Source of the DNA: RPQJ01 sp963754535 | GTDB taxonomy: Bacteria > Pseudomonadota > Gammaproteobacteria > Steroidobacterales > Steroidobacteraceae | Direction: 5' to 3' | Assembly: GCA_963754535.1 (NCBI GenBank) | Contig: CAVWGG010000027.1 | Location: 89,318 to 153,317 of the forward strand | Length of the DNA stretch: 64,000 bases | Part shown: positions 53,240 to 63,012 of the stretch, one piece after another | How positions within the stretch are numbered: position 1 is the stretch's first letter | Layout: each line of letters begins with the position of its first letter | Position numbers and translations under genes: made by a program | The notes under the pieces: model-generated | Databases searched by the model: none | What the model was told of the DNA's origin: nothing | What the model saw: the letters and a program-made list of their open reading frames with translations, nothing else

Positions 53240-53770
53240 TCAGCGGTCGACGATGATGACGGGGTCAAGCACGAAGCCGGGAGCCGTGCGGGGATAGCGC
53301 GGATCCACTACCGCATACGTCAGGAAGTACTTGGCCGATTCGGTCTTGCCGCCGCCGGTTGGCAATTCCTGGCGGTAGTAATACTTGAAGGGCCCTACCC
53401 CGTCGTCGTGCGATTTTGTGAAGTCCTCCGGGCCGAACCTGTTGCCGCCCTTGCCCTTGTTCGACTTCATGCTCTCGAACCGGATCCAGAACGGGCTGTT
53501 CGATTTCCAGACCACGACATTCTTTTCACTGGATGACTTCGACTCGATGCGGGCATTGCCGCCGCCATACAGACCCTCCGTCGTGGCGAGCGGCTGGACG
53601 TCAATGAAGGTGGGGCTGCCGGTGGCAGGGACCGGCGTGACGGCGAACGTGAATTCGTATTCCGTCAGTGCCGTTGTGCCGTCGCGGGTGTTGGCGCACC
53701 CGGCCAGCACCCCCACGGCCAGCAACGCACCCGAGAGTCCCAGGGATCGACTGATTGCCGCGATATCCAT
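53240..53770 (-). CDS. Lipoprotein of unknown function
   Basis: 176 residues with a lipoprotein signal ending AGCAN (Cys about 25) and a beta-rich remainder (LTEYEFTFAVTPVPATGSPTFIDVQ, KSNSPFWIRFESMKS, KYFLTYAVVDPRYPRTAPGFVLDP). No family is recognised. It lies 12 bases upstream of the translocase-like gene on the same strand, so the two probably share a transcript. Confidence 0.75.
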   Translation of the reverse strand: MDIAAISRSLGLSGALLAVGVLAGCANTRDGTTALTEYEFTFAVTPVPATGSPTFIDVQPLATTEGLYGGGNARIESKSSSEKNVVVWKSNSPFWIRFESMKSNKGKGGNRFGPEDFTKSHDDGVGPFKYYYRQELPTGGGKTESAKYFLTYAVVDPRYPRTAPGFVLDPVIIVDR

Positions 53771-53810
53771 TGCACATCCCCCTGTTGGTCAGACTGTCGT
53801 ACCGTCGCAA

Positions 53811-53835
53811 GCGTCGCCTGACCACAGGCGAACGC
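53811..53835 (-). terminator. Hairpin after the CadC-like regulator gene
   Basis: GCGT-CGCCTG and CAGGCG-(A)-ACGC form a ten-pair stem with one bulge around an ACCA loop, about 22 bases beyond the regulator stop and before the lipoprotein gene. No strong T run follows. It may be a terminator. Confidence 0.4.
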
Positions 53836-53856
53836 AGGAGCAGCAGCGGCTGTCGG

Positions 53857-56259
53857 TCAACCGACGCCGATGATTTTCTTGTACTCGGCGTCCTGCAACA
53901 GACTGCGGAACTCCGGCGCGGAACGCAACAGCGACGGCGGGTATCCCAACCGGACCAGCGCGGCGACGGCCTGCAGCGCAGTCTTGCGATCGCCCTTGTC
54001 GGCGGCCGCGACGCCGACGAAGTACTGCACGTAGAGCAGGTCGGGACCGATCGCAAGCGATTGGGACAGGTAGTGCTGCGACTGGCCGCGGTCACCGGCA
54101 CGACCGTAGTAGTACCCCAAATGCGCACGCAACGCGGCATCCGCCGGTTTGGCCTCGAGTTCCGTCTCTGCCAGCAGGATCGCGCGCCGATAGCGTGCGA
54201 TCGCCTCGTTCCTGCGACCGTCGATCTGCCAGAGCGCATCGCCCAGGTTGCCCTGGATGACGTGGTCGTGCTCCCCGAGTTCGGCGGCACGCTCATAGGT
54301 GGCGACGGCCTCAGGAAACCGGCCGAGATAAAAATAGGACGTCGCCAGGTTCGAATAGGCCTCCTTCGACGGCTCGAGCCGCAGCGACTGATCGTAGGCC
54401 CGCAATGCGCCGATGAGGTCCCCCGTCATCTGCAATGCACCGCCGAGATTGCTCCAGGCGTGCGCGCTCGAAGGCACCAGCTCAGTCACCTTGCGCAGGG
54501 CGTTGGTCGCCTCCTCAATCTTGCCGCGTTGGAACAGGTACGACGCGAGCGCGGCATGGGCGCCCCAATAGGCAGGCTCGACGGCGATCGCCTTGCGGTA
54601 GGACGCCTCGGCCTCGGCGCTCCTGCCCTGGCCCTCGAGCGCGTCGCCGAGACCGATGTGGGCATCCGCGTCCTGCGGATTGCGCGCGAGCAATCCACGA
54701 TAGGCCTCTGCAGCCGCATCAAACTTTCCGGCGACGACGTCCATGCTCGCCAGTGCCTTCTCGGTTTCAACCAGCGAGGAATCGAGTTCGAGGGATTTCC
54801 TGCAGACACCGTCGGCGGCTGCGAGCGGAGCGGGGTCGTGCGTGCGCTCGAACTGCCGCGCGTAGGTCCGGCAAAGCCCTGCATAGGCTCCGGCGAACTC
54901 GGGGTCGATGTCGATCGCCGCCTTGAATGATTGCTCGGCCCGCTTGAGCCTGCTGAGGTCGCCCGGTTGGCGCAGGGCGGCAAGGCCTGCCAGGTACGGG
55001 TCAATGGCTCGCGTATCGAGTTGATGCTCCTTGCCCGCGCCGCGTTGCAGGCCCGTGTCCTTGAGGACGACCTGCAGCGCATCCGTGACCGAGATGGCGA
55101 TGTCGTCCTGCAGCTCCAGGACGTCGCGCCAGGCGGTATCGAAATTGCCGGCCCACACGTGATACCCGGTCGCCGTGTCGATCAACTGCACCGTCACCCG
55201 CAGGTTGTCGCCGTTGCGGCGCACGCTGCCCTCGAGCACGTGCCGCACACCCAACGACTGGCCGATCTTGCGCACGTCGAGATTCCTGCCCTTGAACTCG
55301 AAGGCGGAGGTGCGAGCCGCCACGCGCAGTCCCGGTATCTGCGCGAGCTTCGTCGAAAGCTCCTCGCTCAATCCGTCGCCAAGGTAGGAATTGCCACCGG
55401 CCGCGCTCATGTCGACCAAGGGCAGCACGGCGATCGAGCGGGGCCCGGGTTCCATCGGCGGAGCCGGCTCTGCCGCAAGAGTTGCCCGCACGTCGATCGA
55501 GCGCCACCACGCGAAACCCGTGACCAGGGCCATCAAGGCAACGCCGAGGACGATGACGGGCGCGATGGACCTGCGCGGGCGCGCCAGCCGGCGCATGACA
55601 CCGGTGCGGTCGACACCCGCATCGACCATGATGCCTTCCGGTGTGATTTCATAGGTCCACGCCAGCGCCGCAACGATCGGCAGCCCGGTGACCGCGAGAA
55701 TCGTCAGTGCCGTCATCCACCACTCCGGGAACCGCAGTGGCTGGAACGTGACCTCGGCCACCTGCAACATGATCCACATGCCGAAGAGGTACGACGCCGT
55801 GACCCTGAAGACGTGGCGCTGCCGCAGTTCAACCAGCAACTTCAGCAGTCGACCACCGAAAGTCGTGTCCGCCGCTGGACCGGTGGCAATCGGAGTTGTT
55901 GCCTTCGCCGGCGGCGCGACCTGCTCGAAATGCGCGATCACGGCATAGGCGTCGTGACCGACGCTCGCGATGTAACGCGGATGGCGCGGCTTGTCGCCGA
56001 ACAGCGCGCGCAGGGCACCGACGGCCTCGCGCAGCTTCACTTCGGCGGCGTGGTGGTGTTGATCGGGCCAGAGTTCGTGGCGGAGCGTGCGGTGATCTAC
56101 AGCCTCGCCGTGGCGTGCAGCGAGTGCGAGCAGCAGCTTGACCTGGTCTTCGTCCAGGCTGGACGTGCGGTCCGCAGTGGACGCGCGGGACTCCCTGGGC
56201 TCGATGAGCCAGTCCCCTAGGCGGAACCCGTGCTGAAGGCCCCCGGCGTCCATTGCCAA
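53857..56259 (-). CDS. Membrane-bound CadC-like regulator with TolB/FlgO-like and TPR domains
   Basis: 800 residues. An OmpR-type winged helix lies at about 10-105 (DQVKLLLALAARHGEAVDHRTLRHELWP, KPRHPRYIASVGHDAYA). About three membrane helices lie between 150 and 265. A FlgO/TolB N-terminal-like domain spans about 290-415 (RSIAVLPLVDMSAAGGNSYLGDGLSEELSTKLAQIPGL). TPR repeats fill 430-800 (AEASYRKAIAVEPAYWGAHAALASYL). Such one-component regulators sense the envelope and bind DNA without a kinase. The target genes are not evident. A start two residues later (MDAGG) is equally possible. Confidence 0.85.
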   Translation of the reverse strand: MAMDAGGLQHGFRLGDWLIEPRESRASTADRTSSLDEDQVKLLLALAARHGEAVDHRTLRHELWPDQHHHAAEVKLREAVGALRALFGDKPRHPRYIASVGHDAYAVIAHFEQVAPPAKATTPIATGPAADTTFGGRLLKLLVELRQRHVFRVTASYLFGMWIMLQVAEVTFQPLRFPEWWMTALTILAVTGLPIVAALAWTYEITPEGIMVDAGVDRTGVMRRLARPRRSIAPVIVLGVALMALVTGFAWWRSIDVRATLAAEPAPPMEPGPRSIAVLPLVDMSAAGGNSYLGDGLSEELSTKLAQIPGLRVAARTSAFEFKGRNLDVRKIGQSLGVRHVLEGSVRRNGDNLRVTVQLIDTATGYHVWAGNFDTAWRDVLELQDDIAISVTDALQVVLKDTGLQRGAGKEHQLDTRAIDPYLAGLAALRQPGDLSRLKRAEQSFKAAIDIDPEFAGAYAGLCRTYARQFERTHDPAPLAAADGVCRKSLELDSSLVETEKALASMDVVAGKFDAAAEAYRGLLARNPQDADAHIGLGDALEGQGRSAEAEASYRKAIAVEPAYWGAHAALASYLFQRGKIEEATNALRKVTELVPSSAHAWSNLGGALQMTGDLIGALRAYDQSLRLEPSKEAYSNLATSYFYLGRFPEAVATYERAAELGEHDHVIQGNLGDALWQIDGRRNEAIARYRRAILLAETELEAKPADAALRAHLGYYYGRAGDRGQSQHYLSQSLAIGPDLLYVQYFVGVAAADKGDRKTALQAVAALVRLGYPPSLLRSAPEFRSLLQDAEYKKIIGVG

Positions 56260-56312
56260 ATGCCCTTGCCCACTTTCGGCCGAGCATAGCAGATCGGCCC
56301 GTCAGCCTTGTC

Positions 56313-57482
56313 CTACTTCGGGCCTGCGAGCGCCTGCTCGAGGTCTGCGATGAGGTCGTCGACATCTTCGAGACCGATAGACAAGCGGACGGTGCCTGGC
56401 CCGATGTCAGTCCATTGCTGCTGGGTTGCGGTGAAGCCGCGAACCTTCTGCAGCGCCGGCGGCACCACCAGTGATTCGGTCGAACCGAGGCTCGCCGTAA
56501 TCGAGAACAGTTCCAACCGTTCGACGAAGCGTGAACCGGCTTCCGTATCGCCCTTCACGTCAACCGTGACGATCGTGCCGAAGTCATGCATTTGCTTGCG
56601 TGCCAACTCATGGCCAGGATCGGCCGGCAAACCGGGGTAGCGAACGCGCTCGATCGCGGGGTGTCCCGACATGAACTCGGCGATGCGCTGGGCATTCCGG
56701 CACTGGGCATCCCAGCGGACGAAATACGTCTTCATGCCGCGCTGCAGCAGGAATGCCGCGTGCGGATCCAGGGTCGGGCCGAGAATTCCAATGTCCTCAC
56801 GCATCGATTCGATGAGCTCGGCGCGGCCGATGATCGCGCCGCCCATCACGTCGCCGTGCCCCGACGCGTACTTGGTCAGGCTGTGCGCGAACAAGTCGAC
56901 GTCGTACTGGCCGTGGTTGTGGAACCCCGCGAGCGTGTTGTCGAGCAGGGTCAGCGCGCCATGACGTCGCGCGATGGCTGTCAGTCGCTCGATATCCGCG
57001 ACCTTGAGCACGGGATTCGTCGGCGACTCGAACACGACGAGACGCGTCGGCGTCCCCGCCAGCACGCGCTCGAGACCGTCCATGTCGTCAATCGAGAGCA
57101 TCGTGCTGATGACGCCGAACCGGCGCAGCACGCGCCCGATGAGTGCGCGCGTCGGCTGGTATTGCTCGGCAAAATAGACGACGTGATCGCCCGCCTCGAG
57201 CAGGGCAATGAGCGGCATCGAGATCGCAGCGATGCCGGATCCCATCAGCAGGCACCCGTCGCGGCCCTGCAGTTCGGCGAGCAGCAACTCGAGCTGCCGC
57301 AGCGTCGGGTTGGAGATGCGCGAATAGTAGAAGCCTTCGCGCTTGCCCTGGAACAGGTCGAGCGTCGCGTCGACGTCGTCGAACGTGAACTTCACCGACT
57401 GGTAGATCGGCGCAACCAGCGGGCGGTTGTCCGCGGGAACGTTCACCGCCGGCGGGTGCGTGACCCGCGTGCGCTTTTTCAT
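56313..57482 (-). CDS. Cys/Met-metabolism PLP enzyme (cystathionine gamma-synthase/methionine gamma-lyase family)
   Basis: 389 residues with the family motifs: YYSRISNPTLRQLELLLAELQG, the cofactor aspartate in LLDNTLAGFHNHG, the PLP lysine in AHSLTKYASGHGDVMGG, and a late SLGSTESLVVPP. Members cleave or form C-S bonds of sulfur amino acids, and subtype is hard to read from sequence. Its ATG overlaps the stop of the omega-amidase gene. The operon partners suggest a role in methionine or homocysteine use, such as gamma-lyase. Confidence 0.88.
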   Translation of the reverse strand: MKKRTRVTHPPAVNVPADNRPLVAPIYQSVKFTFDDVDATLDLFQGKREGFYYSRISNPTLRQLELLLAELQGRDGCLLMGSGIAAISMPLIALLEAGDHVVYFAEQYQPTRALIGRVLRRFGVISTMLSIDDMDGLERVLAGTPTRLVVFESPTNPVLKVADIERLTAIARRHGALTLLDNTLAGFHNHGQYDVDLFAHSLTKYASGHGDVMGGAIIGRAELIESMREDIGILGPTLDPHAAFLLQRGMKTYFVRWDAQCRNAQRIAEFMSGHPAIERVRYPGLPADPGHELARKQMHDFGTIVTVDVKGDTEAGSRFVERLELFSITASLGSTESLVVPPALQKVRGFTATQQQWTDIGPGTVRLSIGLEDVDDLIADLEQALAGPK

Positions 57483-58267
57483 GTCGTCGCGGTCCGCAAG
57501 TCGAATTCGTCGGCATCGAGGTGCACCGGGAAATCGCGCCGGAACGTGGCGAGCGATTCACGGTCGAGCACCACGGTCTCGACGAAATCGCCGCCGCGCT
57601 CGCCGCCGAGCACCTGGCCGAGGAAATCGAGCGCAACGCTGTCACCCGTGTAGCTCGCGCCGTTGCCGTCCTGGCCTACACGGTTGACGCCGACGACGTA
57701 GCAGACGTTCTCGATGGCCCGCGCGCGCAGCAGCGCGCTCCACGCGGTGCGCCGGCGCGATGGCCAGTTCGCCACGTACAGCAGCACGTCGTAGTCGCCG
57801 CGATTGCGGCTCCACACCGGGAAACGCAGGTCATAGCAGACCAGCGGGCACACGCGCCAGCCCTTGAGCGTGACGACCAGGCGCTGGTCGCCCGTGGCGT
57901 AATGCTGGTCCTCGCGCGCCATGCGGAACAGGTGGCGCTTGTCATAGTGCGCGAGGCCGCCGTCGGGCGTCGCCCAGACCAGCCGGTTGTAGTGCCGCCC
58001 GCCCTCCTCGACGATCAGGCTGCCGGTGATGGCACAGCCGACCGCGGCCGCCTCCTCGCGCAGCCATCCGACCGTGGCGCCCGCCATCGTCTCCGCGAGG
58101 GAACCGGCCTCCATCGAAAATCCGGTCGTGAACATTTCCGGCAGCACGATCAGGTCCGTATGCCCGGCCAGCCCGCGCAAACGTGCCGCCAGGTTGCGGC
58201 GGTTGGTGGCGGGATCCTGCCAGGCAAGATCGGCCTGGATCATCGTGACGCGCAGGTTTGCAGTCAT
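57479..58267 (-). CDS. Omega-amidase (YafV/NIT2-like carbon-nitrogen hydrolase)
   Basis: The ATG at 58267 overlaps the stop of the aminotransferase gene and gives 262 residues. The nitrilase triad is visible: Glu in LPEMFTTGFSM (about 42), Lys in YDKRHLF (about 110) and Cys in CPLVCYDLRFPVW (about 143). NIT2/YafV enzymes hydrolyse alpha-ketoglutaramate and alpha-ketosuccinamate, products left when glutamine or asparagine donates its amino group. This pairs logically with the adjacent methionine-type aminotransferase. Confidence 0.9.
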   Translation of the reverse strand: MTANLRVTMIQADLAWQDPATNRRNLAARLRGLAGHTDLIVLPEMFTTGFSMEAGSLAETMAGATVGWLREEAAAVGCAITGSLIVEEGGRHYNRLVWATPDGGLAHYDKRHLFRMAREDQHYATGDQRLVVTLKGWRVCPLVCYDLRFPVWSRNRGDYDVLLYVANWPSRRRTAWSALLRARAIENVCYVVGVNRVGQDGNGASYTGDSVALDFLGQVLGGERGGDFVETVVLDRESLATFRRDFPVHLDADEFDLRTATT

Positions 58268-59439
58268 AGCGACCTCAGTTTTGCGGCCGCCGCATCGAGC
58301 GTGGCCTCGTGTTTGGCAAAGCAGAACCGGACGATGCGTTCGTTCTTCGCGGCAAGGTCCGCGGAAAAGACCGAAATCGGGATGGCAGCGACGCCGTGCT
58401 GCGTCGTCAGCAGGCGCGCGAACTCGGTGTCGGGCAGGTTGCTCACGGCCGAATAATCGGCGAGCTGAAAGTACGTGCTGTGCGCCGGCTCGAACTTGAA
58501 CCGGGTCCGGGCGAGCAGGCCGGCGAAGTAGTCGCGCTTGCGCTGGTAGAAGGCCGGCAGTTGCAGCGTGTGTTGCGGGCATTCGCGCGTGAAGTCCGCG
58601 ATCGCCGCCTGCAAGGGCGTGGCAACGACGAACTGCACGAACTGGTGCACTTTCTGGAATTCCCGCATCAACGGCGGCGGCGCGATGCAGTAGCCGACCT
58701 TCCAGCCGGTCGCGTGGTACGTCTTGCCGAACGACGAGACGACGAAACTTCGCGCGGCGAGTTCCGCGTGCGTCAGCAGACTGTGATGCTTGCGGCCGTC
58801 GAACAGCATGTGCTCGTAGACCTCGTCGGATAGCACGAAAGCCCCCGTGCCACGAAGGAGTTCTGCGAGTAGCGCGAGATCCGCGGCGTCGAGCGTCGCA
58901 CCGCTCGGATTGTGCGGAAAATTGAGGACGACCAGGCGCGTGCGCGGCGTGATTGCGTCGCGCAACCGTTGCCAGTCGATGCCGAAGCCGGGGCGCTGCA
59001 GGGGCACGTGCACCGCGCGTCCGCCGGCGAGGTCGACGGCAGGTTCGTACGAGTCGTAGGCGGGATCGAGCAGGATCACCTCGTCGCCGGCGCGGACGAT
59101 GGCCTGGATCGCACAGAACAAGGCTTCGGTGCCGCCCGCTGTGACCGTGACCTCGCTGCCGGGATCGATCGTGCGACTGTAATACCCGGCGACCTTCCCG
59201 GCGATCGCCTCACGCAGGCTGGCCAGGCCGGGCATCGGTGCGTACTGGTTGCCGGCTCCACCCTTGGCCCGCAGGTGGTGGTTGGCGAGCTCGAGCAAGC
59301 GGTCGGGCGGGTCGAAGTCGGGGAAGCCCTGTGAGAGGTTGATTGCACCGTGTTCCGCGGCGAGGCGGGACATGACCGTGAATATCGTGGTACCGACTCG
59401 CGGCAACTTGCTGTCGATCGGCGGGTGCATGGGACGCAT
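58264..59439 (-). CDS. Methionine-type aminotransferase (YbdL-like, class I/II PLP)
   Basis: 391 residues, with an alternative start three codons in. Class-I aminotransferase marks are INLSQGFPDFDPPDRLLE at the N-terminus, VTAGGTEALFCAIQAIV, NFPHNPSGATL, the PLP lysine in SSFGKTYHATGWKVGY and the arginine in RIVRFCFAKHE. YbdL/MtnE enzymes transaminate methionine or regenerate it from its keto acid with glutamine. The order aminotransferase, omega-amidase, Cys/Met PLP enzyme with four-base overlaps supports one sulfur-amino-acid operon. Confidence 0.9.
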   Translation of the reverse strand: MRPMHPPIDSKLPRVGTTIFTVMSRLAAEHGAINLSQGFPDFDPPDRLLELANHHLRAKGGAGNQYAPMPGLASLREAIAGKVAGYYSRTIDPGSEVTVTAGGTEALFCAIQAIVRAGDEVILLDPAYDSYEPAVDLAGGRAVHVPLQRPGFGIDWQRLRDAITPRTRLVVLNFPHNPSGATLDAADLALLAELLRGTGAFVLSDEVYEHMLFDGRKHHSLLTHAELAARSFVVSSFGKTYHATGWKVGYCIAPPPLMREFQKVHQFVQFVVATPLQAAIADFTRECPQHTLQLPAFYQRKRDYFAGLLARTRFKFEPAHSTYFQLADYSAVSNLPDTEFARLLTTQHGVAAIPISVFSADLAAKNERIVRFCFAKHEATLDAAAAKLRSL

Positions 59440-59544
59440 TCTAGCAGCGGCTCGACGCGACCTTCCTCGCTTGCGGCAGGGGCTTACTCAGATGCCTTGT
59501 TTGTGCTCACACAGAGCCCCGGCTACCGCGGGGACCCTTCTCCC

Positions 59545-62220
59545 TTGTGTTTCCGCGAGCGAGCGGCAGAATCCCTGAAACTACCCGGGAGCCGTGTCAT
59601 TCGCACCCTGACCGTCATCGCCCTGGCCTTGCTTTGGACCGGCACGAGCTTCGCCTCCGCCGCCGAGTCCGTTGCCCGCCCGGGACGACTGCCCACCGGC
59701 ATCGTCCCCCTGCACTATGACATCCACGTCGAACCGGACGCCGCGGCCCTGACGACGCGCGGAACCGTATCGATCGACGTCGTCGTCGCACGACCCTCCG
59801 ACACGGTCGTCCTCAATGCCCTGGGCCTCGAGATCCGCAGCGTACTGGCGGACGCGGGCAACCCGGCGAGCGTGCGCCTCGATGCGTCCGCACAAACAGC
59901 CACGTTGAAGTTCGCGAAGCCGCTGGCGGCGGGCCCGCATCGCCTGCACCTCGAGTACTCCGGAAAGATCGAGCAGACCGCGTCGGGCCTGTTTGCGGTC
60001 GACTACCCGGCGGACGGCGGCGAGCAGCGGATGCTGACGACACAGTTCGAAGTCGCGGACGCGCGGCGCTTCGCGCCGATGTGGGACGAGCCATCGGCCA
60101 AGGCCACGTTCACGCTCGAAGTCGTGATCCCGAAGGGACAATCCGCGTACTCGAACATGCCGGTCGCATCCTCCGCGGAAACGAACGGCAAACAGGTCGT
60201 TCGGTTCGCGACGTCGCCCAAGATGTCGTCGTACCTGCTGCACCTCACGGCCGGCGATCTCCAGCGCATCACACGCAATGCGGCGGGCGTCGAGATCGGC
60301 ATCGTGACGCGCAAGGGCGCCGCGGAGAAAGGACGCTTTGCCCTCGATGCCGCCGCCGAAATTCTGCCCTGGTACAACGACTACTTCGGCACGTCCTATC
60401 CGCTTCCCAAGCTCGACATGATCGCCGTGCCCGGCACCAGCCAGTTCTTCGGCGCGATGGAGAACTGGGGCGCCATCATGTACTTCGAACAGGCGTTGCT
60501 GATGGACCCGCGGCTCTCGTCTGAGTCCGACCGGCTCAACGTCTACGACGCCGTGGCCCACGAGATGGCCCACCAGTGGTTCGGCAACCTGGTCACGATG
60601 GAATGGTGGGACGACCTCTGGCTAAACGAGGGCTACGCCACGTGGATGGCCGAGAAGGCCGCAACGACGTTGCGACCACGATGGAACGTGCCGCTGCTCA
60701 CGGTGAAATGGTCGCGCGAACACGCGCTGCAGTCCGACGCGAGCGACGCGACGCACCCGGTCGTCCAGCCCGTGGTGTCCGTGGATGCGGCCTCCCAGGC
60801 CTTCGATTCGATCGCCTACAACAAGGGCAGCGCCGTCATCCGCATGCTCGAAGCGAGCCTGGGCGAGACGGGTTTTCGCGACGGGATCCGTCGCTACATG
60901 CGCAGGTACGCCTACGGCAACGCAGTCACCGACCAGCTCTGGTCGGAACTGGCCACGGCCACGAACCGGCCGGTGATCGACATCGCCCACGACTTCACCC
61001 TGCAGCCGGGCGTCCCGCTGGTGAAGGCAGAGGCGGGGCGCTGCGAGTCCGGTCGCACACGCGTGACGTTGACACAGGGTCGATTCGAGACGGGCACGCC
61101 CTCCCCCGCCCGCGTGACGTGGCGGATCCCGGTGACGCTGCAGGCCGTCGATTCGAAGGCGACCGCGTCGGCACTGCTCGGCAAGGACGGCGCGCCGGTC
61201 TCCGTCGAAGTCGGCGGCTGCGGGCCGGTCGTCGTGAATGCCGGGCAGACGGGATACTTTCGCACTCAATACACGGACGCCGACCTCGCGCGGATCCGCG
61301 AGAACGTTGGCCAGTTCGCTGAAGTGGATCGGCTCGGCCTGCTGAACGACATGGCCGCGCTTTCCAAGGCCGGCCAGATCCCGCCGACGAGCTACCTCGA
61401 CCTGGCCGTGGCGGTCCCCACCGACAGCCGTCCCGTGATCCTGTTGCAGCTCACAGACGAATTCGCCGTGATCGATCGGCTCATGACGGGGTCCGCGCAG
61501 CAGGCCGACTGGCGCTCGTTTGCGCGTGATCGGCTGCGCCCGGTCTTCGACCAGGTGGGATGGTTGCCCGGCGAGGGCGAGATCCAGGCCGTCTCCCTAC
61601 TGCGCGAGTCTCTCATCGAGACGCTCGGGTGCCTCGAGGATCCTGCCGTCGTGGCAGGCGCACGCGAGCGCTTTGCCCGCGCCCCGACGGATCCGGCCGC
61701 GATGCCGGCTTCGATTCACGATGCCGTGCTCGAGGTCGTCGCAAAGCACGCGGATTCCGCCACCTGGGAAGAAATCCACGCTCGCGCCAAGTCAGCGCAG
61801 GATTCTGCGGAGAGGCAGCAGCTGTTCGCTGCGCTGGGGCAGCCGCTGGATACGGCGCTCGCCCGTCGCGCGCTGGACCTGGCACTGGCTCCGGAGACGC
61901 CGAATGTCGCTGCCGCCAGGATCATCGGCAACGTCGCCGTGAATCATCCGGAGAAAGCCTTCGACTTTGCCGTGCAACACGAGCAAGCCGTGCTCGGGCA
62001 TGTGGATGCGGCATCCAGGTGGGCGTACATCCCGCGCCTCGCCTCGGCGTCGACCGACCGGGCGATGGCCGACAAGGTCCAGGCCTACACCGAACGCTCT
62101 GTCCCGGCCGATGCCCGGGACGCGTCGAAGCGCACGATCTCCTATATCCGGCGGCAGGCCGCCATGAAGGATCGACAGGTGCCCGCGCTGGAGTCCTGGC
62201 TGCACCGGCCGTCGCACTGA
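59545..62220 (+). CDS. M1-family zinc aminopeptidase, exported
   Basis: The reading frame is open from 59350. A TTG at 59545, about ten bases after GGGGA, is the best start seen, but no standard ATG is available. The protein has a signal peptide (VIALALLWTGTSFASAA), a GAMENWG exopeptidase motif near 303, and the zinc site HEMAH (339-343) with the third ligand Glu 362 in NEGYA. An ERAP1-like C-terminal helical domain follows. It removes N-terminal amino acids from peptides in the periplasm. It is divergent from the aminotransferase operon. Confidence 0.9.
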   Translation: MCFRERAAESLKLPGSRVIRTLTVIALALLWTGTSFASAAESVARPGRLPTGIVPLHYDIHVEPDAAALTTRGTVSIDVVVARPSDTVVLNALGLEIRSVLADAGNPASVRLDASAQTATLKFAKPLAAGPHRLHLEYSGKIEQTASGLFAVDYPADGGEQRMLTTQFEVADARRFAPMWDEPSAKATFTLEVVIPKGQSAYSNMPVASSAETNGKQVVRFATSPKMSSYLLHLTAGDLQRITRNAAGVEIGIVTRKGAAEKGRFALDAAAEILPWYNDYFGTSYPLPKLDMIAVPGTSQFFGAMENWGAIMYFEQALLMDPRLSSESDRLNVYDAVAHEMAHQWFGNLVTMEWWDDLWLNEGYATWMAEKAATTLRPRWNVPLLTVKWSREHALQSDASDATHPVVQPVVSVDAASQAFDSIAYNKGSAVIRMLEASLGETGFRDGIRRYMRRYAYGNAVTDQLWSELATATNRPVIDIAHDFTLQPGVPLVKAEAGRCESGRTRVTLTQGRFETGTPSPARVTWRIPVTLQAVDSKATASALLGKDGAPVSVEVGGCGPVVVNAGQTGYFRTQYTDADLARIRENVGQFAEVDRLGLLNDMAALSKAGQIPPTSYLDLAVAVPTDSRPVILLQLTDEFAVIDRLMTGSAQQADWRSFARDRLRPVFDQVGWLPGEGEIQAVSLLRESLIETLGCLEDPAVVAGARERFARAPTDPAAMPASIHDAVLEVVAKHADSATWEEIHARAKSAQDSAERQQLFAALGQPLDTALARRALDLALAPETPNVAAARIIGNVAVNHPEKAFDFAVQHEQAVLGHVDAASRWAYIPRLASASTDRAMADKVQAYTERSVPADARDASKRTISYIRRQAAMKDRQVPALESWLHRPSH

Positions 62221-62235
62221 AGGCTCAACAGCCTT
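62220..62235. other. Small hairpin between the peptidase and cytochrome genes
   Basis: AAGGCT-CAAC-AGCCTT is a perfect six-pair hairpin that begins at the last base of the peptidase stop and ends just before the cytochrome ribosome-binding site (AAGGGGAG). It may attenuate or stabilise the message; the role is unknown. Confidence 0.35.
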
Positions 62236-62250
62236 CGAAGGGGAGCAACG

Positions 62251-62967
62251 ATGAAATTCAAGATTGCTGCAACGCCGCGGCCTCTGGGTGCCTTGTTGAT
62301 CGCCCTGGCGATCGTGCTTGCGGGCTCGGTCGGAACGGCTGTCGCCCAGGTACCCGTACTCGTGCCGACGGATGGCGATATCCAGGCTACGTTGGCCCTG
62401 CCTGGCGACATACAGCGCGGCAAGGTCGTGTATGCCGAGTGCCAGAGCTGCCACCGCAGCGACGCCTTGGGGCGCCCCAGATTCGATATCCCGCGACTGT
62501 CCGGGCAGCATGCCTCGGTGTTGATCAAGCAGCTGACGGACATCCGCAGCGGCCTGCGCGCCAACCCGCAAATGGCGGACTACATGCTCGATTCCGGCCT
62601 GACGCTGCAGGATTTCGCCGACGTGGCGGCCTATCTACAGTCCTTGCCGGTGGCCGGTGACATCGCGCAGGGTCCGCGCGAGCTGGTGCCGCGCGGCGAG
62701 ACTTTGTACGCCACAAATTGCGTACCCTGCCATGGTGAGCACGGCCAGGGCCGCCCGGAGCTTTTCTACCCGATGCTAGCGTCGCAACACTACAGCTACC
62801 TGTTGCGCGAGCTTGACCTCATCCTCAACGGAGAGCGCGGCAACTCAAACCCGGCGATGCCGCCGATCCTGAAAGAGTTCTCGACTGACGACAAGCGAGC
62901 GGTTGCAGCGTACCTGGCGCAGCTGCCGGCGCCCGGCAAGACCGCGAATTCCAAAAACTCCAGGTAA
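62251..62967 (+). CDS. Di-haem c-type cytochrome (cytochrome c4-like)
   Basis: 238 residues with a signal peptide (GALLIALAIVLAGSVGTAVA) and two haem sites: CQSCH at 64-68 and CVPCH at 157-161. Each is followed by a cytochrome c fold, with likely distal Met ligands in ANPQMADYM and NPAMPPIL. Two fused class-I cytochrome domains are typical of c4 cytochromes, which pass electrons to terminal oxidases. The ATG follows GGGGAG. Nothing in the immediate context names its redox partner. Confidence 0.88.
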   Translation: MKFKIAATPRPLGALLIALAIVLAGSVGTAVAQVPVLVPTDGDIQATLALPGDIQRGKVVYAECQSCHRSDALGRPRFDIPRLSGQHASVLIKQLTDIRSGLRANPQMADYMLDSGLTLQDFADVAAYLQSLPVAGDIAQGPRELVPRGETLYATNCVPCHGEHGQGRPELFYPMLASQHYSYLLRELDLILNGERGNSNPAMPPILKEFSTDDKRAVAAYLAQLPAPGKTANSKNSR

Positions 62968-63012
62968 TCCTTCGTTTCCGAAAGCGGACGTCGTACGGGA
63001 ACAATCGACCTA

